Shown: piece by piece, positions 48,795 to 57,107 of the stretch
How positions within the stretch are numbered: position 1 is the first letter of the stretch
Layout: each line of letters starts with the position of its first letter
Assembly (NCBI GenBank): GCA_918797485.1
Contig: CAKKNE010000005.1
Span: 310,001-374,000, forward strand
Direction of reading: 5' to 3'
Length of the DNA stretch: 64,000 nt
DNA from: Pelagomonas calceolata
Taxonomy: Eukaryota > Sar > Pelagophyceae > Pelagomonadales > Pelagomonadaceae
Notes under the pieces: model-generated
The model's database searches: none
Seen by the model: only the letters and a program-made list of their open reading frames with translations
What the model was told of the DNA's origin: nothing
Translations under genes and position numbers: made by a program

Positions 48795-50162
48795 TCAGCT
48801 AAAACCCATGGCGCTGCCGGTGCCATTTCGACCTCCGCCCGCAACACGACCGTAGTCCTTCACAAATCCAAAAGCGCCGACCTGCGTCAGGACGACGTGC
48901 GCTAGCGCCGCCGTGCCCGCTGATGTCGAGATCTTCTTCACCAAGTCGGCCTTGGCGCCGAAGACGCGTTTCCCCTCGTGGCGGCGCGTTAGGTGCGCGC
49001 CGCCGTCCTGATGTAATAATGACAGTTCTAAGGCAGCCACCTTGGCCGTGGAATCGGGCGACGGCGCCGCGTAGTGCACGTATAAAGATACAAATCCGGG
49101 CCGCTCCTTCTTGATACCGCCCTTGTAGAGGTCGAGGGACCAGGGCGCGGGCCCGGGCGGTCTATAACGAGCGCCTTGCCGGAAGCCGGCCGGCAACGAG
49201 GACCAGCGTTCGACCCTCCAAGTGACGACATGCACGTCCCGCCCATCGGACGTCTTTCTAAGTGAAGCGCCCGACTTGAACGTCTTGGGCGACTCCGGAG
49301 CTTGTATACCTCGTAGTCGCGCCAGGTAGCCGCGCGACTCGCCTTCCGCCGGTGTTAAGCCGGCCGCATCTAATCTACCTTGCCGTTCTCGCTCCGTCCA
49401 GAGCGCCTTGTGCGCCGCAGGGGCACTCGAGACGTCATTTTCCGGAAACCTTTCTCTAAACCAGTCCGTGAACGCGGGCCCACCGACGCTCGTGAAGCCG
49501 CCCTCCCGCTCGATGTACGACGCCATGGCCGCGTCGTCGGCGGCCAACGCTCTCGCCTTTAATTGTTGCCACGACGGCGCGTCGGCCGGCGGCCGCAGCG
49601 CCCTTCGATGAGAGTCGTCCCGCGCCCTTCTAGGTGCCGGGGGCGGCTGTGTACGTCGAGGCTGCGCACTGACAGCTCGTCTTGGAGGTGGAGGCTGTTG
49701 CGCCAGACGGGCCGCCGCGTCTCGGGACAAGTCCCGGATGCGAGGCGCATCATCACCACGCGCAGAACGACGACCTCTTTCCCTATGTTTGCCCGCCCGC
49801 TTCTCGGCCTCCCGCCGCTCCGCATACGTCATTTTCTTCTTCGCAGGTTCCTTCTCCCTCGCCTCCTTCATGGCCAACCAAGAACTTCGGGCGGACGTGT
49901 CCCGCGTCGACGGTCGTGATGCCCTTGCTGATGATGAATAATCTTTGGAGTCACTTCTTTCGCGAGACTTCGACCGAAAGAACGACGCCGCGCGCGCCAC
50001 GCGAGACTTCGACCGCGCCGGTCTTTCTGAAGACCCGAGCGTCTCGTCGACCATGGCGGCAAAAGCAGCATCGTCCAGGGAATCCTTGCGCTTCTTCTCC
50101 TTCGATCTATGTAAAGCTAAGTCGAACGAGAACTTGCGGCGGGGGCTGAGCGCGCGGAGCAT
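48795..50162 (-). CDS. protein with C-terminal MATH/TRAF-like domain
   Basis: 455 residues. The first 170 residues are Ser/Arg/Lys-rich (RSKSRVARAASFFRSKSRERSDSK), and a Pro/Arg stretch follows. Residues about 190-270 (WQQLKARALAADDAAMASYIEREGG) are helical. From about residue 300 a beta-rich region (VHVVTWRVERWSSLPAGF...PWSLDLYKGGIKKERPGFVSLYVHYAA...ALELSLLHQDG...KRVFGAKADLVKKI) matches the layout of MATH domains, which bind partner peptides. There is no RING or BTB domain. The function is unknown. Confidence 0.65.
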   Translation of the reverse strand: MLRALSPRRKFSFDLALHRSKEKKRKDSLDDAAFAAMVDETLGSSERPARSKSRVARAASFFRSKSRERSDSKDYSSSARASRPSTRDTSARSSWLAMKEAREKEPAKKKMTYAERREAEKRAGKHRERGRRSARGDDAPRIRDLSRDAAARLAQQPPPPRRAVSAQPRRTQPPPAPRRARDDSHRRALRPPADAPSWQQLKARALAADDAAMASYIEREGGFTSVGGPAFTDWFRERFPENDVSSAPAAHKALWTERERQGRLDAAGLTPAEGESRGYLARLRGIQAPESPKTFKSGASLRKTSDGRDVHVVTWRVERWSSLPAGFRQGARYRPPGPAPWSLDLYKGGIKKERPGFVSLYVHYAAPSPDSTAKVAALELSLLHQDGGAHLTRRHEGKRVFGAKADLVKKISTSAGTAALAHVVLTQVGAFGFVKDYGRVAGGGRNGTGSAMGFS

Positions 50163-50596
50163 GGTGCCGTCGATTTCGTGTGACGCTGCGGCGGCGGCGT
50201 GTCTCACAGGTGGTCTCCGCCAGCCGTCCGCGCGTCGGCGGTGTTTAATTGGTTCTCTGAAAGCACCGGGTGCAAGTGAGAGCCCTTTGTTGCGGTGCTC
50301 GGTGGCAGCGCTGCGTGGTCTGGCGTTTTATGGCTTCTCGGGGCCTCGCACCGGGCACGATTTGGAGCTCAGCGGTGGATGCTGGAGGTCAATTCCCGCC
50401 GATTTTCGAGCACCGCTCAAGCTAGCGGTATGTAAGACACTAGGCACAGGTTTTTCCGGCCGCATCCGTCGCGTAAAGCCTCTAGGCTCGTCGCAGTGGC
50501 CGTGCAAGCGACGCAGAGAACGTCTGCTGCGACTTCGTTGCTGGGGCAGCGCCCACGAGCATCCATACGCGGCGGGGCAGCACCCCCACTCAAAGC
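50163..50596. other. divergent promoter region
   Basis: 434 bp with the CTAG-type motif at 50422-50443 and two GGGGCAGC boxes at 50543 and 50574, the latter 14 bp before the UIM-SAM start. Confidence 0.5.
50422..50443 (+). promoter_or_regulatory. CTAGCGG...CACTAG motif, copy E
   Basis: CTAGCGG, TA, TGTAAG, A, CACTAG; 22 bp, 153 bp upstream of the start at 50597. Confidence 0.5.
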
Positions 50597-51217
50597 ATGC
50601 CGCCGAGGCGACAGCGGCAGCGCAAGGCAGCCACGCCCGCGGCCACAAACGGGGCGCCGCCGCGGCCGGCCGCGCCCAGCAGCGAGGACGAATTACTGCG
50701 ACGGGCCATGGAGGAGTCGCGCCGGACCGCCGCCGCCGCGCCGCTCTCGGAGGACGCCGAGCTGCAGCGCGCCCTCGCCATGTCGGCGCAATCTTACACG
50801 GCGGAGCAGAGCCAGCGCAAGGCCTACGAGCGCTACGCGGCGCCGGCGGGCGCGGTGCGGGCACCGCGACACGCCGCGCCGCCGCAGCCGCCGGCCAGCG
50901 CCGACCTGGCACCCCTCCACGCGCTGCGGCAACGGGCCGAGCAGGCCGTGTCCGAACGACGGCAGCGCGAGGCCAAGCTCGCCGAGTTGGCAAGACGGCC
51001 GCCGGCCATCCAAGCCGCGCCCGACGTCGCGCGGCTCATGGACGAGCTTGGTCTGTCGCACTTCCTGCCGCTACTCCTCGCCGAGGAGGCCGCGGACATG
51101 GAAACGTTGATATGTCTGGAAGCAGGAGACCTGAAGGATCTGCTCCTGCCGCTCGGGGCGCGGACGAAGCTTTTGTATGCGCTCAAGCACCCGGACTGGC
51201 GGCCCAGGTATAAGTAA
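50597..51217 (+). CDS. UIM-UIM-SAM protein
   Basis: 206 residues. Two ubiquitin-interacting motifs lie near residues 29-45 (EDELLRRAMEESRR) and 51-66 (EDAELQRALAMSAQ), both with the acidic-hydrophobic-Ala-x-x-x-Ser pattern. A charged helix (LRQRAEQAVSERRQREAKLAEL) leads to a C-terminal SAM domain (VARLMDELGLSHFLPLLLAEEAADMETLICLEAGDLKDLLLPLGARTKLLYAL). A ubiquitin-reading adaptor that can oligomerise through SAM is the natural reading. Confidence 0.8.
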   Translation: MPPRRQRQRKAATPAATNGAPPRPAAPSSEDELLRRAMEESRRTAAAAPLSEDAELQRALAMSAQSYTAEQSQRKAYERYAAPAGAVRAPRHAAPPQPPASADLAPLHALRQRAEQAVSERRQREAKLAELARRPPAIQAAPDVARLMDELGLSHFLPLLLAEEAADMETLICLEAGDLKDLLLPLGARTKLLYALKHPDWRPRYK

Positions 51218-51250
51218 CAACAGATTAGCTTAGATACAGGACGGCGACGC

Positions 51251-52492
51251 CTAGAACGCCGCGAGCGACGACTGCGACGCCGTCCGTAATGGCGGCGCGG
51301 CGAAGCGCTCGCGCAGCCACCGCACATAAGGCCGCTCGACGTGGACCTCGTACAGCGCCGCCAGCATATACAGCGTCAACGCGAAGGCCACGAAATTCTC
51401 CGCGTGATCGCTCGTGGGCAGGCCGAGGCCGTAGAAGACGGCGTGGACGGGCCACTGGAAGAGGTAGACCTCGAAGGAGCACTTGCCGATTGATGACAAA
51501 GCGGGATGGGCAAAGAGTTTTGATGCTTTCGAGGCTGCGGCCGTGTCGCGCGCCGCCGCCCACAGAAATACGGCGAAGAGCGGCGCTAGCCCGTGGTCGT
51601 ACAGGACCTCGCCGTGCTCGCGGTAGTCCAAGTGCGGGTTCGGGACGAGGAGCACGGCGAGCGTTATGATGAAGACGGCGCCGTCCGCGAGCCAAGCCGT
51701 GTTTTCTCTTGACGAGCGAGCCGCGAGCTCGGCACTGACGCAACCCAACAGAAAATCCGCCAACTGCGCCGGCGGCCAGAGGTAGAGCGCCGTGTGGGCG
51801 GAATTGTTGAAGTAGGCGCCCGCTCTCAAGCCACCGGAGACGAATAGCAACGCTATCAAAGACGGTACGATTGCGAGGACGACCGCCACGACCATCAAAT
51901 GCCGTCGCTCGTAGAGGAACGGGTCGTAGAGCACCGGATAGAGGAGCCACGACGGCGCAAGGGCCGCGACCGTCCAGGACTGGCCGTCGGGGCACCACCG
52001 GTTCGGGGACCGCCACCTGTGTGGAAATCAAGTCGCGTCGATGGCGTGGGGCGCCCGACATTTGATTTCCACACAGAACGCCACGGTTCTACGAGAAACG
52101 CACAAAGCGTCAGGTGCATCGCGTCCAGGTCGCCGTTCCCACCCAGATACAATAGGATAGCGGACACGCCCATGGCCAGCCACACCGCCAGGAGCACGCG
52201 GCCGAAGCGCCGCCCGTACCAGCGCTTGGCGTCAGGCCAACGATTCGCCGATTGCGAGAATTTACCGCGCCGCCCAGTGCGTCACAAAACCGCTCAGCAC
52301 GATGAAGTAGTCCACGGCGCAGTTGCTCCGCCAGAGGCTCTTTACCAACGGGCCGTCGCTCGAGTGCGGTAAGAAGTGCTGGCACACGATCCAGAGCGAC
52401 GCTAACCCGCGCGAGCCGTCAACAAAAGGTAGGCGCTTGCGCGGCGGCTGGGTCTCGGCGGTGGGTTGTTGCGGGATGGCGTCGTAGGCCAT
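51251..52492 (-). CDS. acyltransferase-3 family membrane protein
   Basis: 375 residues from three exons (52492 to about 52271, about 52224-52085, 52016-51251). It transfers acyl groups to sugars or other extracytoplasmic molecules. LPFVDGSRGLASLWIVCQHFLPH at residues 21-43 is the family's N-terminal Arg/His signature. FIVLSGFVTHWA follows, then WYGRRFGRV and the conserved PNRWCPDGQSWTVAALAPSWLLYP. About eight to ten hydrophobic helices are present. The first intron (about 46 nt) fits best with a GC donor at 52270. The second is introner h. Substrate unknown. Confidence 0.82.
52017..52084 (-). mobile_element. introner element h (intron), 60-bp element
   Basis: Smallest copy: element 52017-52076 between duplications ACCGCCAC and AACGCCAC (7/8). 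Splicing from GT at 52084 to AG at 52017 (68 nt, phase 2) restores FLVEPWRSPNRWCPDG. Core CGCGTCGATGGCGTGGGGCG lies in the reverse orientation relative to copies b and e. Confidence 0.94.
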
Positions 52493-52919
52493 CTTGTTAT
52501 TTGAGAGTTGTGCGGTGCACGGCGCCGACCGCAGCGAGGCGGCGGAGAGCTGGCAAGTGAGAGCTGCAGTGGTGCTGACGCTTGCGCGGCTCGGCACGTG
52601 GAAAGCGATGGTGGCAATGGCCTGTGCACTGGCGAGACTACGATGCCCGGCGTAGAGCGTCCGACGACCACTTGTGGCCGAGTTTGAGCTGTCTAAAGCC
52701 GCGCCCAATGCGAAGGCTAGTATATCTATAGACGCTAGCAACGCCATCGGCGCAAAAGCAAGCAAACTCGACTGTGCGCAGGCAAGCGCCGCGTTCAGAC
52801 GCGCCACCGGTCCTTCCAGACCGCTAACCGACGTTGCACGCGTCGCCGCCGCCGCCGCGCACCGCTGTGCCCCGCTTGACTCGAGCGAGGCAGCGCCAGC
52901 CGCCGCGGCACCGCAGACC
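52493..52919. other. divergent promoter region
   Basis: 427 bp between the acyltransferase (-) and the two-TM protein (+). A weak CTAG-type element (CTAG at both ends, 22 bp) lies at 52717-52738. Long shadow frames are open on both strands. Confidence 0.45.
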
Positions 52920-53564
52920 ATGTTCCGCCAGCGCTCGTCCGGCGAGATTCCCATGCACCACTACGGCGGGCGACCAGCTAGGGCCTCCTTCCGCACGCCG
53001 CGTTTACCAAGTTGCGCGACGGGCGGGTCGTGGGCGTGGCTCGTCATTTCACTGGCGGTGATTGTGTGGGGCATCCGCTTCCTCAGCCAGCCGACGGATC
53101 TGAGACATTTGAAGTGCCCCAGGGATCGCGAGGATTTGTGTGAGCTCGTAGTCCTCACGGAGGATGAAGATCGAGTGGTCCACACGTTCCCGGGCAAGGA
53201 TTTACTCAGGGCCGAGGCTATCAGGGTAAGGAGGGGCCGGGCGGTGAACCCGAAGAACATGCGGCGGAAGCAGGTGCGGAAGTTGGGCTACTCGTTTCAA
53301 TTAGTGGTGCGCCTGGACGACGACGGGCGCGAAGCGAGACACGTCATGTCCTACGGGTCCGTCGGTAGGAGCGACTCAAAATCACGTGTCTCCGAGATCC
53401 AGGAGTACGTCACGAATAGTGATGTGAGCGGCCTGGACGTCTACGAGTCGTCGGGCGTGTCCGCGGTCGGCATCCTGCTGGTCATCTACGGCGCCTTCTC
53501 GCTCATCTTCTGCCTCATCCTGGGCCAGTTCTCGGAGCCGCCGCCGCCGCGGAAGCGGCGCTAG
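52920..53564 (+). CDS. two-TM protein of unknown function
   Basis: 214 residues from MFRQRSSGEIPMHHYGG. Helix 1 lies at residues 39-56 (WAWLVISLAVIVWGIRFL) and helix 2 at about 180-202 (VGILLVIYGAFSLIFCLILGQF). Between them is a mostly polar beta-rich region (LCELVVLTEDEDRVVHTFPG, KLGYSFQLVVRLDDDGREARHVMSYG). The layout recalls DUF3592-type proteins. The C-terminus ends in a basic KRR cluster on the probable cytosolic side. Confidence 0.6.
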   Translation: MFRQRSSGEIPMHHYGGRPARASFRTPRLPSCATGGSWAWLVISLAVIVWGIRFLSQPTDLRHLKCPRDREDLCELVVLTEDEDRVVHTFPGKDLLRAEAIRVRRGRAVNPKNMRRKQVRKLGYSFQLVVRLDDDGREARHVMSYGSVGRSDSKSRVSEIQEYVTNSDVSGLDVYESSGVSAVGILLVIYGAFSLIFCLILGQFSEPPPPRKRR

Positions 53565-53570
53565 TTGTGT

Positions 53571-54011
53571 TTAACTTGATAACTTTAACGCCGACGCGAC
53601 GTGCGCCGGCCCGCCTCCATTATAAGCGTCGTAGCCGGCGTCGCGTAGAAGTCCGGCCGCCTTGCCGCCGCGGCCGCCCGAGCCGCAGTGCGTGACGACC
53701 GGCCGATCGCGGGGCAGGGCGAGGCCCGCCGCGGCGACGGCCGCGAGGAACTCCTCCTGCGTCGTCGGCCGCTCGCTCTGCCTGGCACCGTCGATATTGA
53801 GGGGGACGTGCACGGCGCCCGGGACCGACGCCGGCGGGCCGCCCTTGCCGGCCGCGACCTCCGCGGGGTCGCGGACGTCGAGAATCACAGGATCGTCCAA
53901 GCCCGCGAGGACCACGGCGTCCGCGACGTTCGAGGCGAAGCGGACCGTGAGCAGGCGCCGCGTGCCGCGCGGCTGCGCCGCGAGGGCGGCGAGGGCGCGG
54001 ACGATACGCAT
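53571..54011 (-). CDS. single-domain rhodanese (sulphurtransferase)
   Basis: 146 residues. Residues 1-27 (MRIVRALAALAAQPRGTRRLLTVRFAS) look like a mitochondrial presequence. DDPVILDVRDPAEVAAGK is the rhodanese aspartate/arginine motif, VPGAVHVPLN the second, and VTHCGSGGRGGKAAGLL contains the active-site cysteine. The domain ends with GYDAYNGGGPAHV. It moves sulphane sulphur to cyanide or protein acceptors in vitro; the true acceptor is unknown. Its 3' end is a few bases from the convergent two-TM gene. Confidence 0.88.
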   Translation of the reverse strand: MRIVRALAALAAQPRGTRRLLTVRFASNVADAVVLAGLDDPVILDVRDPAEVAAGKGGPPASVPGAVHVPLNIDGARQSERPTTQEEFLAAVAAAGLALPRDRPVVTHCGSGGRGGKAAGLLRDAGYDAYNGGGPAHVASALKLSS

Positions 54012-54159
54012 TGAGATGGGGTGCAGCCCCTTGTCTGTCGTGTTGATGTGCCACAAGCGCTTCCGCGGCGTCGAGGCGTGCACAGTATGTCCGATTTTGT
54101 AGCAATGCTAGCGCTGGCGGCAAGGGAGGCAAATTGAGGCTGCCCACACAGCAAAAACA

Positions 54160-54215
54160 ACACGGAGAGCAGAAGCAGATGCAAAACACGGAGAGCAGAA
54201 GCAGATGCAAAACGC
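54160..54215. repeat. 26-bp tandem repeat
   Basis: Two head-to-tail units reading ACACGGAGAG, CAGAAGCAGAT, GCAAA. Confidence 0.75.
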
Positions 54216-54359
54216 CTCACCCATCCTAGAACTATTACCTCTCGGCAACTTGCTCGACGACAAATGCCCGCATTGGCACGACGAGAAAGCGAATCGCATC
54301 TCTGAACCTGACTGAGAGCGCCGCGCTCCAGCCAAACTCACGGGCCGCGACGTTTGCTG

Positions 54360-54475
54360 CGCGCGGCCTTTGTGAGCGCACACGCACTAGGCTTTCGCTG
54401 CGCGCGGGGCAGCCCGCGACCTTTGTGAGCGCACACGCTCCCTTGGTGAGGGGCAGCCCGCAACCTTGCCAGGGC
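54360..54475. repeat. tandem duplication carrying GGGGCAGCC boxes
   Basis: CCTTTGTGAGCGCACACGC occurs twice, each followed at 20-35 bp by GGGGCAGCCCGC(G/A)ACCTT. The unit is about 55-60 bp and contains the same box found before other start codons. Confidence 0.65.
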
Positions 54476-54494
54476 CCAAGCGGAGAGCGTCACG

Positions 54495-55178
54495 ATGCCC
54501 GCCGGCGCCGCCGAGGACTTCGTGGCGAAGTGCCGGGAGCACAAGCTGGACTTCGTGGTCTTCGTGCGGCACGCGTCCTCGGCGCCGCTGCACGCGGGCG
54601 CCGCGAAGCGCGCGGAGAAGCCGCACGACTGGAAGATCGACGACCAGATGCGCGTGCTCACGCAGAAGGGCAAGGACCAGTGCGCGGCCGCGGCCTGGTT
54701 CCGCGAGCTGGACGTGCGGGCGGCGCTCACGTCGCCGGCGCGCCGCGCGTCCGAGACGGCCATGCGCATGACGGACCGGACCGAGACCGAGGAGCAGAAG
54801 GTGGGCTCTATATATTTACGCATGGTCGCCGGCGTGCACCCGGCGGGCATGAGCGAAACCTGCGAGGCGCTCTTCGAGACCATGGGCTACGGGCCGCTGC
54901 GCGTCTTCTTCGAGGCGGCGGGCGGCGAGGACGCCTTCCAGGCGTACGGCGACGCCGTCTGCGCCGAGCTCGCCGCCGCCGCGGTGCCCGCCGGCGACGG
55001 CGGCGGCCTCGCCGTCTTCGGCCACGCCGTCTTCCTGAACGCGATCGCTTATAAAGTAGCGCAAGCAGCGGGCGCGTCCGACGACGCGAAGGCGGCGCTG
55101 CTCGACATGGACCTGGGGGAGACGCAGGGCATCCGCGTGTCGATGAGCGGGGACGTGGCGAAGTACCCGCTCGCGTGA
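54495..55178 (+). CDS. histidine phosphatase superfamily protein (SixA/PGM-like)
   Basis: 227 residues. FVVFVRHASSAP near residue 20 is the RHG-type active-site motif (RHA here), with the phosphorylated His. LTQKGKDQC and LTSPARRASETA give the second and third motifs, and LAVFGHAVF near residue 178 supplies the second catalytic His. The architecture is a single alpha/beta domain. Substrate is unknown; small-molecule phosphatase or SixA-like protein phosphatase are both possible. No targeting signal is seen. Confidence 0.85.
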   Translation: MPAGAAEDFVAKCREHKLDFVVFVRHASSAPLHAGAAKRAEKPHDWKIDDQMRVLTQKGKDQCAAAAWFRELDVRAALTSPARRASETAMRMTDRTETEEQKVGSIYLRMVAGVHPAGMSETCEALFETMGYGPLRVFFEAAGGEDAFQAYGDAVCAELAAAAVPAGDGGGLAVFGHAVFLNAIAYKVAQAAGASDDAKAALLDMDLGETQGIRVSMSGDVAKYPLA

Positions 55179-55619
55179 GTCTATTAACAGTATGGTTTAT
55201 TGATACGCGGTCTCCGTCCGTTGCGCGTCAACGGCGTCCGGGGGTGGCGTCGATTGGTCGTCGTCGGACTCGTACACGTGACTGTTTGCGTTGCGTAGGC
55301 GTCGCGCGAGGACAGCTTTCTGTTGGGGCAGCCCGGAAGGCGTCGAGCAGGCATTGCCGATTGCTAGTGCCTTACAGCCCGCTAGCCACGCGGGATTAAC
55401 TTGCAATCAACTTGCGGCTGCGGGCTTGGAATTGCCGTAGAGCTGGTTGTTGACGTACGCAAGTACACCTAGCACGTAATCGACCGCGTGGAGCAGAAAT
55501 CCGCAGTCCAGGTGCCTGAACAGCCAAAAACCAAGCTTGCACTGCAGTGTGAGGTGGTGACTGCGCACGAAGACAGCGCGAAACAGCAGACCATGTGCAA
55601 ACCCCCAAAAACAACAGAA
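55179..55619. other. promoter region
   Basis: 441 bp between two + strand genes, with a GGGGCAGCC box at 55325-55333 and the CTAG-type motif at 55364-55385. A small frame upstream of the MFS start is open but unremarkable. Confidence 0.5.
55364..55385 (-). promoter_or_regulatory. CTAGCGG...CACTAG motif, copy F
   Basis: Minus strand CTAGCGG, GC, TGTAAG, G, CACTAG; 22 bp, about 235 bp upstream of the MFS start at 55620. Confidence 0.5.
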
Positions 55620-56861
55620 ATGGACGCCGACGCCGCCGCCGAGCACTGGGCGAAACGCGCACTGTCAATTGGACTGCTGCGGTCGGTCAGCGGCATGGTT
55701 TTGACACCTGTGGTACCGGGCATCCTCAAAAGCGCGCTGGGCGGCGACCAAGCCAGAGTCGCCATGTACCAGGCCGACTGGATTTTCTACGGGAGCGCGA
55801 TCCAGTTAATCATAGGGCCGGTCTGCGGCGCTATTGGTGATGGTAAACTGGGAAGGAAGCCCATCCTCGTCGCGTGTGCGTTGCTGCAAGCCTTGGGGGC
55901 GTGTGCCGTCCTCGCGGCCCACGAAGGATTGCTCGGGCCCTTGCAGCTCTGGTCCGCGTGGTTATTGAGGCAAGTGGCCACAGTGGCCGCGATGACCACC
56001 ACCAGTGCATCAATATCAGATGCGTACGCCCACGACCGGACGAAAATCGCCAAGACCGCGGCGCGCTTGGGCGGCATGCAGATGGGCGTCGGCATGCTGT
56101 TGGGGCCTGCTTTAGGCGCCACAATAGCGTCAAAATACGGCCCGCGCGGCACGGGCGTCGTCGCCATCCTCGGGGGCGTGCTGGCGTTGCTCGGTCAATT
56201 GGTGTTGGTGCCCGAGGCCGGCGCCGGAACACGTACGAAGACGGAGGTCAAGAACCCGTTCGTCGCGCCGCTACGACTCTTCAGCGAAGGCGCGCCGTTG
56301 CGGTATCTCGCCTGCGCGTCATTATGCCAAGCGCTGTGTCGCGGCGAGTCGGCGGTCTACTCGCCGTTCATGGTCGATATTTGGGGGGCCGGGCCGAAGG
56401 GACTCGCTCTCACGATGACCGTGGTTGGAGCGACGTTCGCGGCGTCCCAGGCTCTACTTGTAGGACCCCTGGTCAAGAAATTTGGCGCGGCCGGCGCTCT
56501 GAGACTGGGCTACGCGTGTAGCACCCTACAAAGGGTCATATGGTCGTACTACACGCATCCCGGGGTCATGCTTGTAGGATTGGCCCTGGGCTCGCCGGGC
56601 TTCGGCGCCGATTCGATCATCCAGCAGCTCGCGCTGGATTATCACCCTTCCTCGACACCACCGCGCGGCGAGCTCGCGGCGTCGTTCTCGTCCTTAGGCA
56701 CGCTGGGTGTGTTGGCGTCCTCGAAAGTCTTAGGTGGGCTCTTCGCCTGGGGGGCGCCGCTCGGCTGGCCCGGCGCGCCTTTTGCGGTCGGGGCGGCGGC
56801 AACTTTTTGTGCTTTTTCTTGCGCTTCCCTTGGAGCGCGGGCGAAGGCGAAGACTGCATGA
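55620..56861 (+). CDS. MFS transporter (TetA/DHA-like)
   Basis: 413 residues from MDADAAAEHWAKRAL (an upstream ATG at 55592 is also in frame). About 12 hydrophobic helices. The loop 2-3 motif A of the major facilitator superfamily is seen as GAIGDGKLGRKPILVA. A motif-C-like GMQMGVGMLLGPALGA lies in helix 5. This fits a proton-coupled exporter of the drug/metabolite class. Substrate unknown. The C-terminus ends in a basic tail (ARAKAKTA). Confidence 0.85.
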   Translation: MDADAAAEHWAKRALSIGLLRSVSGMVLTPVVPGILKSALGGDQARVAMYQADWIFYGSAIQLIIGPVCGAIGDGKLGRKPILVACALLQALGACAVLAAHEGLLGPLQLWSAWLLRQVATVAAMTTTSASISDAYAHDRTKIAKTAARLGGMQMGVGMLLGPALGATIASKYGPRGTGVVAILGGVLALLGQLVLVPEAGAGTRTKTEVKNPFVAPLRLFSEGAPLRYLACASLCQALCRGESAVYSPFMVDIWGAGPKGLALTMTVVGATFAASQALLVGPLVKKFGAAGALRLGYACSTLQRVIWSYYTHPGVMLVGLALGSPGFGADSIIQQLALDYHPSSTPPRGELAASFSSLGTLGVLASSKVLGGLFAWGAPLGWPGAPFAVGAAATFCAFSCASLGARAKAKTA

Positions 56862-57107
56862 TTTTGTGTGTCGACCGAAGTAAGTTTCTTTCGCATTACT
56901 TCATGACGCGCCGACGGCGTGCTGCTGGGCGTAGAGCCCCCCCGCGCCATGGGCGCGGCACCTCCTTGCGCCGTCGCCCCGAGTGTTACGAAGCGTCGAA
57001 GGAGACAAGGAACGAGAACCTAAAGTTAAACCCCGAAGACAACGACCTAGATGAAGCAGTAAAAAGCGGGGTCGAGGTAGAATTTTTACCCAGATTTGTA
57101 GCGCCCC
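56862..57107. other. convergent 3' region
   Basis: About 245 bp between the MFS gene (+) and the prenyltransferase (-). It may hold a short final exon of the prenyltransferase (FYCFI near 57055 on the minus strand), but this is not proven. Confidence 0.45.

Larger units (their letters stand above)
54012..54494. other. divergent promoter region with repeats
   Basis: 483 bp between the rhodanese (-) and histidine phosphatase (+). It holds two small tandem repeats listed separately and two GGGGCAGCC boxes (54406-54414 and 54450-54458). No coding frame is supported. Confidence 0.55.
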
